The notes: a model not told the origin generated them from the letters alone. Shown: positions 17,641 through 27,005, counted from the first letter of the stretch. The stretch: DNA of 64,000 nucleotides from Bordetella ansorpii (GCF_900078315.1 NZ_FKBS01000025.1:186001-250000), one strand, 5' to 3'. Program-made: numbers and translations.

Positions 17641-20600
17641 ATGACAAATACTGACGGTGTAGCCGTTCCCGAGCCTGGCAACGACAAGGTCTGGGAAAGT
17701 TGGGTGCAAGACTTACTCTCCAAAAAGCACGGCGATACAGCCGTCGCCTATGGCCGATCCGGACAAAAACAACATGGCATTGACTTTGTCATCGGCGCGA
17801 CACCTGGACGAATAGGTGTTCAGTGCAAATTCGTCAAGTCTGGCAGCAAACTGGACCTTAAACAGGTCAAGGAAGACTACGCAGCCGCACTCCAGGTCAG
17901 CCCACCGCTGGCCGAGTTCCATCTCTACACGTCCGCAGAGAGCGACACTCACACCATTGATTTACTTGCCACCTATGCACAAGAGGTAGCAGGTACAGGG
18001 CCGACTTTTCGCTATTTCATGCGGCGCGACTTCGAAAGTGAGGTGCGGCAGTACGGCCTACTGCCTCGGCTGCTCGGGTTGGATGTCAGCTTTAGCGTCA
18101 TGGCGAGCGAGACATCAACCAATCCTGCCGCAGACGCGCGGCTTGTCGCAAAGTCCGACGCCACTGTCCGCGGCCCCACGTCGATGGTTTATGGCCAGAT
18201 GCTGGAGAGCGTCAGACTGTTGGTTCAGCAAGGCAACATGGCAGCCGCCGATGGGCTGGTCAAGGTTCTTCTCAGCACACGTCACGATCTGAGCGACAGC
18301 GAACTGGCCCGCGTCTACGCGACGCAGGCCATCCTCGCCTCGCGCAACGGTGACCCTGCCGCCGCCGCACGACTGTGGCGAGCGTCGGCGGACATTGAGC
18401 CGCAGGTGGCCTTGCAGCAAGCGCGCCGGGCACAAGCGTTCTTGTGCGAGGACCGCTACGCCGAGGCTTACGCACAAGCTGTAGCTGTGATGGCCATGCC
18501 CAGCCCGCCCGCGCTTGCTGCGGTGGTGCTCATTGTGAGCGCAGGACAATTGGGCAAACGCAGAGAGGCCGAGGCGTTACTCACGCCACGGCTCAAGCAA
18601 GAGCGCGATATCGCGTTGGTGCGTGCCTACGACGCGTTAGAAGATGGGCGTTTTGAGGAGGCAGACCAGATACGACGCGATCTGGAGCTACTGCACCCGG
18701 ACGAATGCGACACGCGGCTGATCCACGCAAATAGTCTATTTCAGCGAGCGCTTGGCGGGTTGGAAAAAAGACGTCCTGAGGCAATTCAGCAGCGAAACCG
18801 CGGTGACCTCATCGACGCCAAAGCCCTCTATCAACAGGCGCTACAGCGCTATGACCCGAAATGGGAACGTTCGGTCTGGCTGCCAGCGGCGCTGAATCTG
18901 GTCTCTGTCCTCAAAATCCTCGGGCAGTACCGAGAGGCCGCAGATGTCGCGAGTTCAGCCGTGGGGCACTACGGCACCGACATCGAAGATTTCCCTTCCC
19001 TTGCCATTGCCCTGGCCGAAGGCGGTCGAGCCAGCGAAGCATTGCGGCATATCGAAAGTATCGCCTCGCCGGCACCAGCGTTGCGTATCGCGCAGGCCAG
19101 CGCGCTTTTGCACTTGAACCAGTTCACCAAAGCGCTGACTGTGCTGAAGGCCTGTGCGGACCAACTCAATGGTTTGGACGCAGACAACGCACGCTGGATG
19201 CTGCTTTACGCGCAATGGAAAGTCCAAGCGACTCCCGATCTCGAACGCTTGACCGAGGACTTCTACGACAAAGCGGAGGACAAGCTGTCGGCGTGTCAAC
19301 GGATTGTTCAGAACGCGTCGCACCTTGGCTTTCCGGCTCTGTCCGAGCAGTACGCCAAGCGCGCTATCGCGCTATACGAACAAGCACCGGATCCCGATCG
19401 GCGTCTTTTTATCGCCAACGCAAAATTGATCATCGATGACCCTGAAGGGGCGGTGGAGATACTGTCGCCCGCCATCGAGTTAGATCGTCCTCAGGGGGGA
19501 CCGCTCGAGGAGCTGTATGCCTTCTGCCTGCTGCGTTTACACCGTTTGGAATCGTTGGACAAATTACTCTCGGGTCTTCCGGCCGATTCGGCAGAATCGG
19601 CTCGGTTCGATGGCTATCGGATCGACGCCGCACTGCAGCGTGGCGATCGCCCCCAGGCACTGACGGCGGTACAGGCGGCGCTACAGAGGAATCCCTCTGA
19701 AATAAAACTTCGAACCTTGGAGGCCTTACTGCTTCGGGAAGCTGGGCTTGTTGACCAGGCTAAAGATCGACTGAGCACCATTGAGTACCGCACACAGGCG
19801 CCTTTAAACAGTATCGCGTTATTCGCTCGTGAAGCCCGGCTTTTGGGCGCCTGTGAACAGGCTGACGAGTTCGTGTATCGATGGATACGCGAGAACGGCG
19901 AAGATCCCGAAAACGTCGCGTGGTTTCTGGCTCAATTCCTGATGGCGAGAGCATCGTCTGACGTTGACACGTTGGACACGGTGACTACTCAATGTGGCCT
20001 GAGCCTGCAGGCGACACGAGGCGAGCCGAAAGAGCGATGGCTGGTCATTGACTCACGCTTTCCCGAAGCGGCGGCCACGGGCTGGTTCACGCCGAACTCG
20101 CATGGCATGCAAGCGTTGCTTGGGAGACGATGCGGAGATGTCGTAGACCTGCCCGTTTTTCCCGGCGGCCCCTTCCTGATAAAGAACATCCTGCCCATTC
20201 ATGGCGGCGCGTTCAAGCTGCTGATGAGCCACTATGGCGACTCGACGCCCATGAGCGCATCGCTACGGCAGATGTCCATACAGACCATAGACGGGCGCCC
20301 TGACCTGACAAACGTCTTCGAGCAGTTGGACGCCTCGCGCAACGCGACGCAGCACGCTTTGGCGATCTATGCCGAAACGCCGATTTCATTGGGTCACTTG
20401 GCCGGACTCATGCGGCGCAACCCCCTCGACATTTGGCGCGGCCTATATGGGGGCACAGAGCATCACGTTCGCTCGGAATCGGCCGGCAACGCTTTGCTCG
20501 CCCCTGTTGTTTCTGCCCTTGGCAGTCCAGCGCCCACGATCATCCTGGACCCGATCACGTTGGTCAGTTGGACACATTGGGGCTTGCTCCCGTTGGCCAA

Positions 20601-21510
20601 ACGACTGTTCCCCAGGATCAGTATGACGGCATCGGCGGTCGACATTCTCAACCAGAAAATTGCCGAGGTCGCGTCGATGGGTGATGGCCCTCAAATGCAA
20701 TTGGCTGCCGGCGATCAGCCAGGCCAGTACACACGCATTGAGGTCACGCCCGCGATGATGCAGGCCGAGAGAGACTGGCTAGAAAAGGCTTCGCAATTCA
20801 TTCGGGAAGCGGTATCGGTATGCCCCACACCGTTGACCGGCTTGCCAGAAGACGTCTACTCGACCATGCGATACAACTGGCCCCCCTACCTGGCCGACCA
20901 GATGCAGTTGGCCGCCCACCAACAAGGGATTCTCGTCGCGGACGACTTGTTTATTGAACGCCTTTGCGTTCTGCTCAAGCTCACACAAGCGTCGACGCGC
21001 TTGCTCTTTTTGGGCGCGCATCGCAACGCGCATATCGACGTCGTTCAATATACGTCTATTCTGGCCAAGCTCGCTGAGGCCAACTACGAATTCATTTCGT
21101 TCTCGCATACCGACCTGATCGGTGCCTCAACGCTTCACGGCGTCACGCCCACGCCTGCCCTCGTTGCCTTGCTGCGCTACATGTCGGTACCGTCGCTGGA
21201 TCTTCGAAGCGCGCTGCAAGTATTGGCGAACTACTGGCAGATTGCGACGGATTCCCAAATGTCCACTCATTTGGTGGAAGCGACAGTCAGCATTGCGCTT
21301 AGCGCGTTAACGCGCCACGCAACGCGCTGCAGTCCGGAAATCATCGACGCGCTGGACACGTTCGCGCGCGACATCATTGGAGGCAAATACGGCGCGGTTA
21401 TCCATGCCGCGTTATCGCAGTGGTGTAGCGCACACTTTCTTCCTTCGCCTCCCGCGTATTCTTCATCAACCCTGGGAGAGGATGGATCCGCGCGCCGCGG
21501 CGGCCAGTGA
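17641..21510 (+). CDS. REase-TPR-GreAB_C-PIN conflict protein (1,289 aa)
   Basis: A very large multidomain protein. (a) N-terminal restriction-like nuclease: E19, D48 (QKQHGIDFV) and Q61-x-K63 (IGVQCKFVK), a QxK variant of PD-(D/E)xK. (b) About 600 residues of TPR-like helical repeats (~190-800). (c) Residues ~818-855 (NSHGMQALLGRRCGDVV...IKNILPIHG) match the C-terminal domain of GreA/GreB transcription-cleavage factors. (d) The C-terminal ~320 residues look PIN-like, with acidic positions at ILDPITLVSWTHWG (~971) and VADDLF (D1101-D1102). This order matches the TPR-GreABC-PIN conflict systems I recall from comparative genomics. Suggested model: the Gre-like domain docks on RNA polymerase, the TPRs sense or assemble, and the nuclease ends act on DNA/RNA. 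Single gene, own promoter. Confidence 0.75.
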   Translation: MTNTDGVAVPEPGNDKVWESWVQDLLSKKHGDTAVAYGRSGQKQHGIDFVIGATPGRIGVQCKFVKSGSKLDLKQVKEDYAAALQVSPPLAEFHLYTSAESDTHTIDLLATYAQEVAGTGPTFRYFMRRDFESEVRQYGLLPRLLGLDVSFSVMASETSTNPAADARLVAKSDATVRGPTSMVYGQMLESVRLLVQQGNMAAADGLVKVLLSTRHDLSDSELARVYATQAILASRNGDPAAAARLWRASADIEPQVALQQARRAQAFLCEDRYAEAYAQAVAVMAMPSPPALAAVVLIVSAGQLGKRREAEALLTPRLKQERDIALVRAYDALEDGRFEEADQIRRDLELLHPDECDTRLIHANSLFQRALGGLEKRRPEAIQQRNRGDLIDAKALYQQALQRYDPKWERSVWLPAALNLVSVLKILGQYREAADVASSAVGHYGTDIEDFPSLAIALAEGGRASEALRHIESIASPAPALRIAQASALLHLNQFTKALTVLKACADQLNGLDADNARWMLLYAQWKVQATPDLERLTEDFYDKAEDKLSACQRIVQNASHLGFPALSEQYAKRAIALYEQAPDPDRRLFIANAKLIIDDPEGAVEILSPAIELDRPQGGPLEELYAFCLLRLHRLESLDKLLSGLPADSAESARFDGYRIDAALQRGDRPQALTAVQAALQRNPSEIKLRTLEALLLREAGLVDQAKDRLSTIEYRTQAPLNSIALFAREARLLGACEQADEFVYRWIRENGEDPENVAWFLAQFLMARASSDVDTLDTVTTQCGLSLQATRGEPKERWLVIDSRFPEAAATGWFTPNSHGMQALLGRRCGDVVDLPVFPGGPFLIKNILPIHGGAFKLLMSHYGDSTPMSASLRQMSIQTIDGRPDLTNVFEQLDASRNATQHALAIYAETPISLGHLAGLMRRNPLDIWRGLYGGTEHHVRSESAGNALLAPVVSALGSPAPTIILDPITLVSWTHWGLLPLAKRLFPRISMTASAVDILNQKIAEVASMGDGPQMQLAAGDQPGQYTRIEVTPAMMQAERDWLEKASQFIREAVSVCPTPLTGLPEDVYSTMRYNWPPYLADQMQLAAHQQGILVADDLFIERLCVLLKLTQASTRLLFLGAHRNAHIDVVQYTSILAKLAEANYEFISFSHTDLIGASTLHGVTPTPALVALLRYMSVPSLDLRSALQVLANYWQIATDSQMSTHLVEATVSIALSALTRHATRCSPEIIDALDTFARDIIGGKYGAVIHAALSQWCSAHFLPSPPAYSSSTLGEDGSARRGGQ

Positions 21511-21626
21511 TTTGCACGCTGGCGCTTCCTTCTACACACGATTTTTCTTTCAGCCAATCTAGAGGCCTCGTCAGGCACTGAATTCAAGGCTGCGAGGATC
21601 GATGTCGTCAGGACGCAAACCGCACG

Positions 21627-22415
21627 CTACAACTGCCGTGCATAGACCACCAGCCGCAGGTGCCGGTCTTCATCGACGGTCAGCGAGGTATGCTCGAACC
21701 GTTCGGGCCTGCCGTCGATCATCAGCGTGCGCACGCCATTACAGGGCGCATGAACGTCATGCCTTCGCCACCACCCCTTGAAATCCGGCGACACCCGTTC
21801 CAGGCTGTCCACCAGTTGGTGAATGTCGGCCTCCTGTGTGGCACGGGCGAAGTCGCGGCGAAAGCTCGAGAGCATCAGCGGGGCTTGTTCTTCCCAAGCG
21901 TCCACGCGCTCACGCAGGACGGGGTCGCTGAACAGCAGCCAGAGCAGGTTGCGCCGCTCGGGTGCGTGCGCGCCAAAGCCGAAAAGCCCATCGGCTGGCG
22001 CGTTGAAGCCCAGCACGTCCCAGCGCAGGTTGAGCGCGAAGGCCGGATGCGGCAGGTCGTGCATCAGGCGCCGCACCAGCGGCGGCAGCACGCACCAAGT
22101 CTTGCCCGGTTCGGCGGGCGGGCGTTCGTGGGCCAGCAGGAACAGGTGGCGGCGTTCAGCGGCATCCAGTTTCAGCACCCGCGCCAGGTTGTCCAGAAAG
22201 GTGGCCGACACGCCAATGTCGCGCCCCTGTTCCAGCCATGTGTACCAGGTCAGACCGACCCCGGCGAGCGCGGCAACTTCCTCGCGCCGCAGCCCTGGCG
22301 TGCGGCGACGGCCACCGCTGGGCAGGCCCAGGTCGGCAGGCGACAGGCGCTCGCGGTGCGCGCGCAGGAAGGCCGCCAGGTCGTGGCGGGTTCTCTCGAG
22401 GCTGCGCATCGTCAT
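21627..22415 (-). CDS. XRE-family regulator with MmyB-like ligand domain
   Basis: N-terminal helix-turn-helix (residues ~8-75: TPGLRREEVAALAGVGLTWYTWLEQGRDIGVS) followed by a PAS-like MmyB ligand-binding domain (LMHDLPHPAFALNLRWDVLGFNAPADGLFG...NLLWLLFSDP), the usual architecture of this ~260-aa family. It is divergently transcribed from an MFS exporter with a 61-base gap containing an ATTGCT-TTG-AGCAAT palindrome, so it probably controls exporter expression in response to a small molecule. The start is the ATG ending at 22415 (MTMRSLER); an ATG six bases further in is also possible, and no strong ribosome site discriminates between them. Confidence 0.88.
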   Translation of the reverse strand: MTMRSLERTRHDLAAFLRAHRERLSPADLGLPSGGRRRTPGLRREEVAALAGVGLTWYTWLEQGRDIGVSATFLDNLARVLKLDAAERRHLFLLAHERPPAEPGKTWCVLPPLVRRLMHDLPHPAFALNLRWDVLGFNAPADGLFGFGAHAPERRNLLWLLFSDPVLRERVDAWEEQAPLMLSSFRRDFARATQEADIHQLVDSLERVSPDFKGWWRRHDVHAPCNGVRTLMIDGRPERFEHTSLTVDEDRHLRLVVYARQL

Positions 22416-22418
22416 CCG

Positions 22419-22433
22419 ATTGCTTTGAGCAAT
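22419..22433. promoter_or_regulatory. Palindromic operator candidate for regulator/exporter pair
   Basis: ATTGCT-TTG-AGCAAT is a perfect inverted repeat in the divergent promoter; a further ATTGCTT half-site occurs at 22455-22461, just before the exporter ribosome site. It is a likely binding site of the adjacent XRE regulator. Confidence 0.5.
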
Positions 22434-22476
22434 AGCATAAATGGCTAAATTGTAATTGCTTAAAAGGGGTCCGAGA

Positions 22477-23973
22477 ATGATCGCGTCTTTACCCTGGATA
22501 CGCAACATGCCCTCGAATTCCCGCATTCTCCCGCCGCCGCGCGCCGCCGCCCGCCCGCCCTGGCTGGGGCTGTCCGTGCTGCTCTTGGCCGGCTTCGTGA
22601 CGATCTTCGACCTGTTCGTGGTCAACGTCGCCATCCCCAGCATGCAGGCCGGGCTGGGCGCGAGTTTTGCGCAGATCGGCTTCATCGTGGCCGGCTACGA
22701 GCTGGCCTTCGGCGTGCTGCTGATCACCGGCGGGCGGCTGGGCGACCTGTTCGGCCGCCGGCGGCTGTTCGTCGCCGGCATGGCGGGTTTCACGGCGGCC
22801 TCGGCCTTGTGCGGGCTCGCGCCCGACGCCGGCTTCCTGATCGGCGCACGGGTGCTGCAGGGACTGGCGGCCGCCTTGCTGTTTCCCCAGGTCTATGCCT
22901 CGATCCGCGTCAACTTCGACGGCGACGGCAGCCGCCGTGCGTTCGGCATGCTGGGCATGACCCTGGGCCTGGCCGCCATCGCCGGCCAGGTGTTGGGCGG
23001 ATGGCTGGTGCATGCCGATCTGTTCGGCTTCGGCTGGCGCAGTATCTTTCTCATCAACGTGCCCATCGGCCTTTTCGCGATCGCGGCGGCACGCCACATT
23101 CCAGAGTCCCGCGCGCCGCAGCGCCCGGCACTGGACTGGATGGGCGTGGCGCTGGTCAGCGCCGGGCTGGCGCTGCTGCTGGTGCCGCTGATCGAGGGGC
23201 CTGGACTGGGCTGGCCGGCGTGGAGCCTGTTGTCGCTGGGTGTGGCTGTGCTGCTGTTGGCACTGTTCCATCGGCAGCAAGAGCAACGGCGTATGGCTGG
23301 CGGCTTGCCACTGGTGGACATGCGCCTGCTGTCCCAGCACCGCTTCGCGTTGGGCGCGGTGCTGGTGCTGCTGGTCTATTCCACGTCCAGTTCCTTCTTC
23401 CTGTGCTTCGCCCTGCTGGTACAGACCGGGCTGGGGCTTGACCCTTTCGCGGCGGGCAGCGTCTTCGCGCCGTGCAGCGTGGGCTTCGTGCTGGCATCCC
23501 TGGCCGCGCCGCGGTTGGTGGCGCGCTGGGGAACACGGGCCATCGTGGCGGGCGCACTGGCCTATGCGGTGTCCATCGGGCTGCTGATCGCGCAGGTGGG
23601 GATGGCGGGCGTTGAACTGGCGCCCACTCGACTGATCCCCGTGCTGATCGTGGTCGGCGCCGGTCAGGGCTTTATCATGACGCCACTGTTGAACCTGGTA
23701 CTGGGTTTCGTCGATGAAAACCAGGCCGGGATGGCCTCGGGCGTGATCTCGACCGTGCAGCAGGTCGGCGCGGCGCTGGGCGTGGCGGTGGTCGGCATCC
23801 TGTTCGGTTCGACGCTCGCCGATAAAGGTGCAGCGGCACACACAGACCAGTATGTCTCGGCCTTTGTTGCGGGGATGCGCTACAACTTGGGCGCGGCCCT
23901 GATGGTCTGCCTGCTCTTGACGATGCTGGTCAGGACGCAGCGGCCTGCAGCCAGGCGCTCTCGGCATCCGTGA
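22477..23973 (+). CDS. MFS multidrug exporter, DHA2-like (14 TMS)
   Basis: Proton-driven drug/small-molecule exporter in the inner membrane. About fourteen hydrophobic segments; motif A-like GGRLGDLFGRRRLF between TM2 and TM3 and motif C-like GQVLGGWLVHADLFGFGWRSIFLINVPIG are classic for the DHA2 (EmrB/LfrA/QacA) group. At 498 aa the length fits. The start was set at the ATG at 22477 because AAGGGG lies 7 bases before it; an ATG at 22456 (overlapping an operator half-site) and one at 22507 are alternatives. It is divergent from the XRE/MmyB regulator that probably controls it. Confidence 0.9.
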   Translation: MIASLPWIRNMPSNSRILPPPRAAARPPWLGLSVLLLAGFVTIFDLFVVNVAIPSMQAGLGASFAQIGFIVAGYELAFGVLLITGGRLGDLFGRRRLFVAGMAGFTAASALCGLAPDAGFLIGARVLQGLAAALLFPQVYASIRVNFDGDGSRRAFGMLGMTLGLAAIAGQVLGGWLVHADLFGFGWRSIFLINVPIGLFAIAAARHIPESRAPQRPALDWMGVALVSAGLALLLVPLIEGPGLGWPAWSLLSLGVAVLLLALFHRQQEQRRMAGGLPLVDMRLLSQHRFALGAVLVLLVYSTSSSFFLCFALLVQTGLGLDPFAAGSVFAPCSVGFVLASLAAPRLVARWGTRAIVAGALAYAVSIGLLIAQVGMAGVELAPTRLIPVLIVVGAGQGFIMTPLLNLVLGFVDENQAGMASGVISTVQQVGAALGVAVVGILFGSTLADKGAAAHTDQYVSAFVAGMRYNLGAALMVCLLLTMLVRTQRPAARRSRHP

Positions 23974-24082
23974 CAAGCGAATGCTTGCAGCCCTGCGGCT
24001 AGACCGTCTGGTGCAGTACAGCCGCTTGCAAACCAGACCGCGCCAACCGTCTACACTGCGACCGGTGTTTTGCAGGAGCAAG

Positions 24083-24622
24083 ATGGAGATGGGATTCGAA
24101 GCGCTTATCGCCCTCAAGAAGCAATTGCAAGCCAATGCAAAACAGCAACTGGCAGGCAAACAGCAAGATCCAGCACGCCGCAAGGCGCCGGAACAGTCCA
24201 AGAAAGCGACCCGTGCAAAGGCCGACCCTGCTTTGTTGGCAATCGCTCGACTGCAGCAGAGCTACCCCGCCGCATTTCCCAAAAAGCCTGGAGCCAAGCT
24301 ACCGCTCAAGAAGGGTGTTTTTGAAGACCTCAAGGTGCAAACGGCGCATGGGTTGGCGCCGGATGCGCTCAAGCTGGCTCTATCCGTGTGGTGCCAAGGA
24401 ATGCGCTACTGGAAGTGCTTGAAGGATGGGGCCGAGCGCGTGGATCTGACCGGGGCCCCTTGCGGCCAAGTGACTGCGGCGGAGGCGCAGCGTGCTCGGC
24501 AGTTCATCGGTCGCCACGTTCGAACACTGCGAAGCAGCCGACACACATCAGCAACACCCGAGGATGCGACCCCGGTCGTCAGCGTTCCACCACCACCACC
24601 GACACGGGATAGTGGTCGCTGA
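24083..24622 (+). CDS. ProQ/FinO-domain RNA-binding protein
   Basis: A 179-residue protein with a basic, Lys/Gln-rich N-terminal tail and a ProQ/FinO core at ~70-150 ([23 protein letters not shown]...[16 protein letters not shown]), ending in a disordered Pro-rich tail. ProQ/FinO proteins bind structured RNAs and their 3' ends as chaperones; those on mobile elements often control copy number or transfer. CAGGAG lies 5 bases before the ATG at 24083. The last ~44 bases overlap the convergent EEP nuclease gene. Confidence 0.88.
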   Translation: MEMGFEALIALKKQLQANAKQQLAGKQQDPARRKAPEQSKKATRAKADPALLAIARLQQSYPAAFPKKPGAKLPLKKGVFEDLKVQTAHGLAPDALKLALSVWCQGMRYWKCLKDGAERVDLTGAPCGQVTAAEAQRARQFIGRHVRTLRSSRHTSATPEDATPVVSVPPPPPTRDSGR

Positions 24623-25601
24623 ACCCGTCGCGGTTCACGTTCTTCTCAGCATTACCCCGTGGCAAGCCAAAGCGGATCGGCTCGGGCGTGGCGATGCTCT
24701 TGGACACCTGCTCGGGAAAGGCCTCGATGCGTGCGCTGGGCAGTTCCACGACAAGCGGTGCCTGATTTAATAGCAGCCCGCGTGACACCAGGATCTGGTC
24801 GAACAGGTTGGCATCGCCTTGGTAGTAGATCGTGCCGTTGACCGCGCGCGTCTTGCCTGCCACGTCCACCAGCTCCTGCGCCAGATACTGCCAGCTCAGG
24901 TTATAGAGCCTGGCGCTTCTGGCGCGCTGCACGTCCGACAGTTCGCGGGTGCCGCCGGCATGGATCGTCAAGGACGGATCGAAGGGGTCGTCATTGAAGT
25001 CGCCCATGATGATCAGCGCCACATCCTCGCCTTTTTCCTCGCGGATGCGTTCGTGCCAGTAGCCCACGGTCTCGCCCGCCGTCATCCGAAAGCCCCGGCT
25101 CAATTCCGCCCCGCCGGTGCGTGAGGGCCAGTGATTGGCCATTGCCACCAGCTCGGCACCCGTCTTGGTGACGAAGGTCGCCTGCGTGATGTCGCGTGTG
25201 CCGGTGCGGCGCAGCACCGCGTGGTGAAACAGATCGCGGGCCTTGAATGCCTTGCTGTCGTACAGAAAGGCAGTATCGATGCCGCGCCGGTCCCGGCTGG
25301 CATCGGCATGGATCGCCTTGTAGCGGCGCTCGGGCAACAAGGACGCAACCGCGGCGATCAGCGCGTCCAGCACGTACCTGTTCTCGATCTCGCACACGCC
25401 CAGCAGGTCTGGCCCCCTGCCCTCGTTCATGCGGGCGATGACCGACGCCAGTTGTGCGAGCTTGCGCTCGAACAGGGCCTGGGTCCAACCCTTCAGGTCC
25501 GCACCGACCGCGCTGGCAATCCAGGGCTCGCGGTCCGGGTAGGACTCCGGTGCGAACAGGTTTTCGAGATTCCAGAACGCAATGTGGTAGCGGGCGGTCA
25601 T
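24579..25601 (-). CDS. Endonuclease/exonuclease/phosphatase (EEP) family protein
   Basis: A Mg-dependent phosphoesterase fold of about 340 residues. All EEP signatures are present: FWNLENLF (Asn/Glu), [10 protein letters not shown] (metal-binding Glu), the [11 protein letters not shown] strand, MGDFNDDP and the terminal SDHYPV. Targets could be DNA, RNA, phosphoinositide or another phosphodiester. No signal peptide is seen, so it is probably cytoplasmic. An in-frame TTG eight codons upstream (ending at 25625) is an alternative start; neither has a clear ribosome site. It converges on the ProQ-like gene with a 44-base overlap. Confidence 0.85.
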   Translation of the reverse strand: MTARYHIAFWNLENLFAPESYPDREPWIASAVGADLKGWTQALFERKLAQLASVIARMNEGRGPDLLGVCEIENRYVLDALIAAVASLLPERRYKAIHADASRDRRGIDTAFLYDSKAFKARDLFHHAVLRRTGTRDITQATFVTKTGAELVAMANHWPSRTGGAELSRGFRMTAGETVGYWHERIREEKGEDVALIIMGDFNDDPFDPSLTIHAGGTRELSDVQRARSARLYNLSWQYLAQELVDVAGKTRAVNGTIYYQGDANLFDQILVSRGLLLNQAPLVVELPSARIEAFPEQVSKSIATPEPIRFGLPRGNAEKNVNRDGFSDHYPVSVVVVER

Positions 25602-25673
25602 AGGGATACTGTTGAGAGTTTTCAAACGGCGCGGCGCCTGCTCGCCACGGCATAGCCCTGAGAGAAAACGGCC

Positions 25674-25916
25674 TTATCGCCTCGGACGCAAACGCAACCG
25701 ATGCAGCAGCAGACAGACGGCCAGTGCCACGCCGTCGAGTATCAGCAGCGCTGGCCAGGGATTGGTCCATTTATCCATGTTGGTGGTTCGGCCATAGTGC
25801 GGCGGACCACTGCCATAGGCTTCCCAGAGGTTGATCACGTTCACATAGAGCACCGCGACGGCAACGACCAGGGCGATCACGACGACCAAGGACCGAGGTA
25901 GGTGAAATCGCTTCAT
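25674..25916 (-). CDS. Small two-TM membrane protein, putative immunity partner
   Basis: An 80-residue protein with hydrophobic segments at ~10-30 (SLVVVIALVVAVAVLYVNVINLW) and ~55-73 (PALLILDGVALAVCLLL), joined by a Gly/Tyr-rich periplasmic-type loop and ending in RLRLRPRR. Its ATG overlaps the stop of the Tlde1-like gene (ATGA), so the two are made together. By position and topology it may be the immunity protein that protects the cell's own envelope; there is no sequence family to confirm this. Confidence 0.65.
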   Translation of the reverse strand: MKRFHLPRSLVVVIALVVAVAVLYVNVINLWEAYGSGPPHYGRTTNMDKWTNPWPALLILDGVALAVCLLLHRLRLRPRR

Positions 25917-26404
25917 TGCGGGTACTCGACGATCAAAGGGATATAGCAGCGTGGCAAGCCATTCAGTAGACGCTTGAGATCCTTCACGAAGGTATCCATG
26001 CTGTGGGTCAGATCGATGCAGCCGGCGCTGCCCGGCGTATCGCCGCCGTGGATGAAGAAGCCGCCGCGCCCGAAGACGGGCGTATCGGGATAGGGGCGTA
26101 TCGTGATGCGGTGGTTGCCCCAGGCCGCGCGCGATGCGGTGAAACGATACCAAGCGTTGTCCCACATCTGCGATAGATCAATCCAGTATTGGCCGGCAGG
26201 GATGGGCCCCACGTTGGCCAGGCGCTGACGCGCCGCGGAATAGTCGAAGCGTCCCGACGAGGCAGGTCGGCCCGAGACGGCAGGGTAGCGCAAGCCGCGT
26301 TCCGGGATCGTCAACACCTGCCCATCGAAATGCAAGGAAAACGGTGCGCGCATGCAGGCCGGGATGGCCGGGGTGCCGCGTTCTGCCGCGTATCGATCCG
26401 TCAT
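25913..26404 (-). CDS. Tlde1-like (DUF2778) L,D-transpeptidase-fold effector
   Basis: Residues ~20-135 carry the L,D-transpeptidase-type active site: H119-G120 in FFIHGGD and S126-x-G128-C129 in GSAGCIDL, with GPIPAGQYWI and a YPAVSGRP segment typical of the DUF2778/Tlde1 type. These enzymes cleave or exchange D-amino acids in peptidoglycan tetrapeptides and serve as type VI or other secreted antibacterial effectors. No Sec signal is seen, consistent with delivery by a dedicated system. The start is the ATG ending at 26404. It is coupled to the small membrane gene that follows. Confidence 0.75.
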   Translation of the reverse strand: MTDRYAAERGTPAIPACMRAPFSLHFDGQVLTIPERGLRYPAVSGRPASSGRFDYSAARQRLANVGPIPAGQYWIDLSQMWDNAWYRFTASRAAWGNHRITIRPYPDTPVFGRGGFFIHGGDTPGSAGCIDLTHSMDTFVKDLKRLLNGLPRCYIPLIVEYPQ

Positions 26405-26586
26405 GCTTGCTCAGTCGTCCAGAAGGAAACCCCCCAGACGCTACCAAGCCCATTCGCGGTGAAGATGACAGGAAACGATCACTTTCACGTTGTTGCGCTT
26501 CACTGCACGGCCAGGTTCGGCCGGCTCTTCGCAAGACCATCGGAGGCCAGACTGATAGGCGTTTCGGGCTGGGCTGATCAATTATG

Positions 26587-26602
26587 CTGTATAAATATAC
26601 AG
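26587..26602. promoter_or_regulatory. LexA-type SOS box
   Basis: CTGTATAAATATACAG matches CTGT-N8-ACAG and is only a base or so from the E. coli consensus. It lies 22 bases before the start of the 120-aa plus-strand gene, where bound LexA would block transcription, so that gene is probably induced by DNA damage. Confidence 0.75.
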
Positions 26603-26623
26603 CTATATTTTTGGAATCACCAG

Positions 26624-26986
26624 ATGTTCTACACCGTCACTTTGCATCATTCCGACGCGAGCGCCGCGCTGCGTCAGGAAGCCGAAGCCCGCTATCGTCG
26701 GGCCCTGGACGCGGCCTTGGGTGGCACGCACGGCGTGCTCATGGGCTGGCATGCCTGGCAAACAGCCGAGCACTTGCTGGGCGAGCTACCCGAGGAGACC
26801 TGGCGTGTGGCTCGGCGTTGGCTGATCGCTGCGGAAGCGGCCCGCCGCGCAGCGCTGGCCGACATCGAATGCACTGATGCGACCTATTTTGAAGTGCTGC
26901 CCGCCACTGGTGCCGGGCATGTCGGCTCACCGTCCGCACGCGGCTCGGCAACTGCCACAGCCAGCGGAATCGTGGCGCGGTCGTGA
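26624..26986 (+). CDS. SOS-box-controlled hypothetical protein (120 aa)
   Basis: A small, mostly helical protein (MFYTVTLHHSDASAALRQEAEARYRRALDA...) with Trp- and Ala-rich helices to ~85 and a low-complexity Gly/Ser/Ala tail. No family recognised. The ATG at 26624 follows a near-consensus LexA box, so it is likely damage-induced; on ICEs such genes often relate to excision, transfer or anti-SOS functions, but no such role can be read from this protein. The longer frame upstream is rejected because it runs through the LexA box. Confidence 0.65.
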   Translation: MFYTVTLHHSDASAALRQEAEARYRRALDAALGGTHGVLMGWHAWQTAEHLLGELPEETWRVARRWLIAAEAARRAALADIECTDATYFEVLPATGAGHVGSPSARGSATATASGIVARS

Positions 26987-27005
26987 GACCGCGCCTGACC
27001 GACTA

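Noticed and set aside
22489-24201. 570-codon minus-strand open frame opposite the MFS exporter
   Set aside because: Gln/His/Arg-rich shadow of the exporter coding strand; the plus-strand protein has unmistakable MFS motifs.
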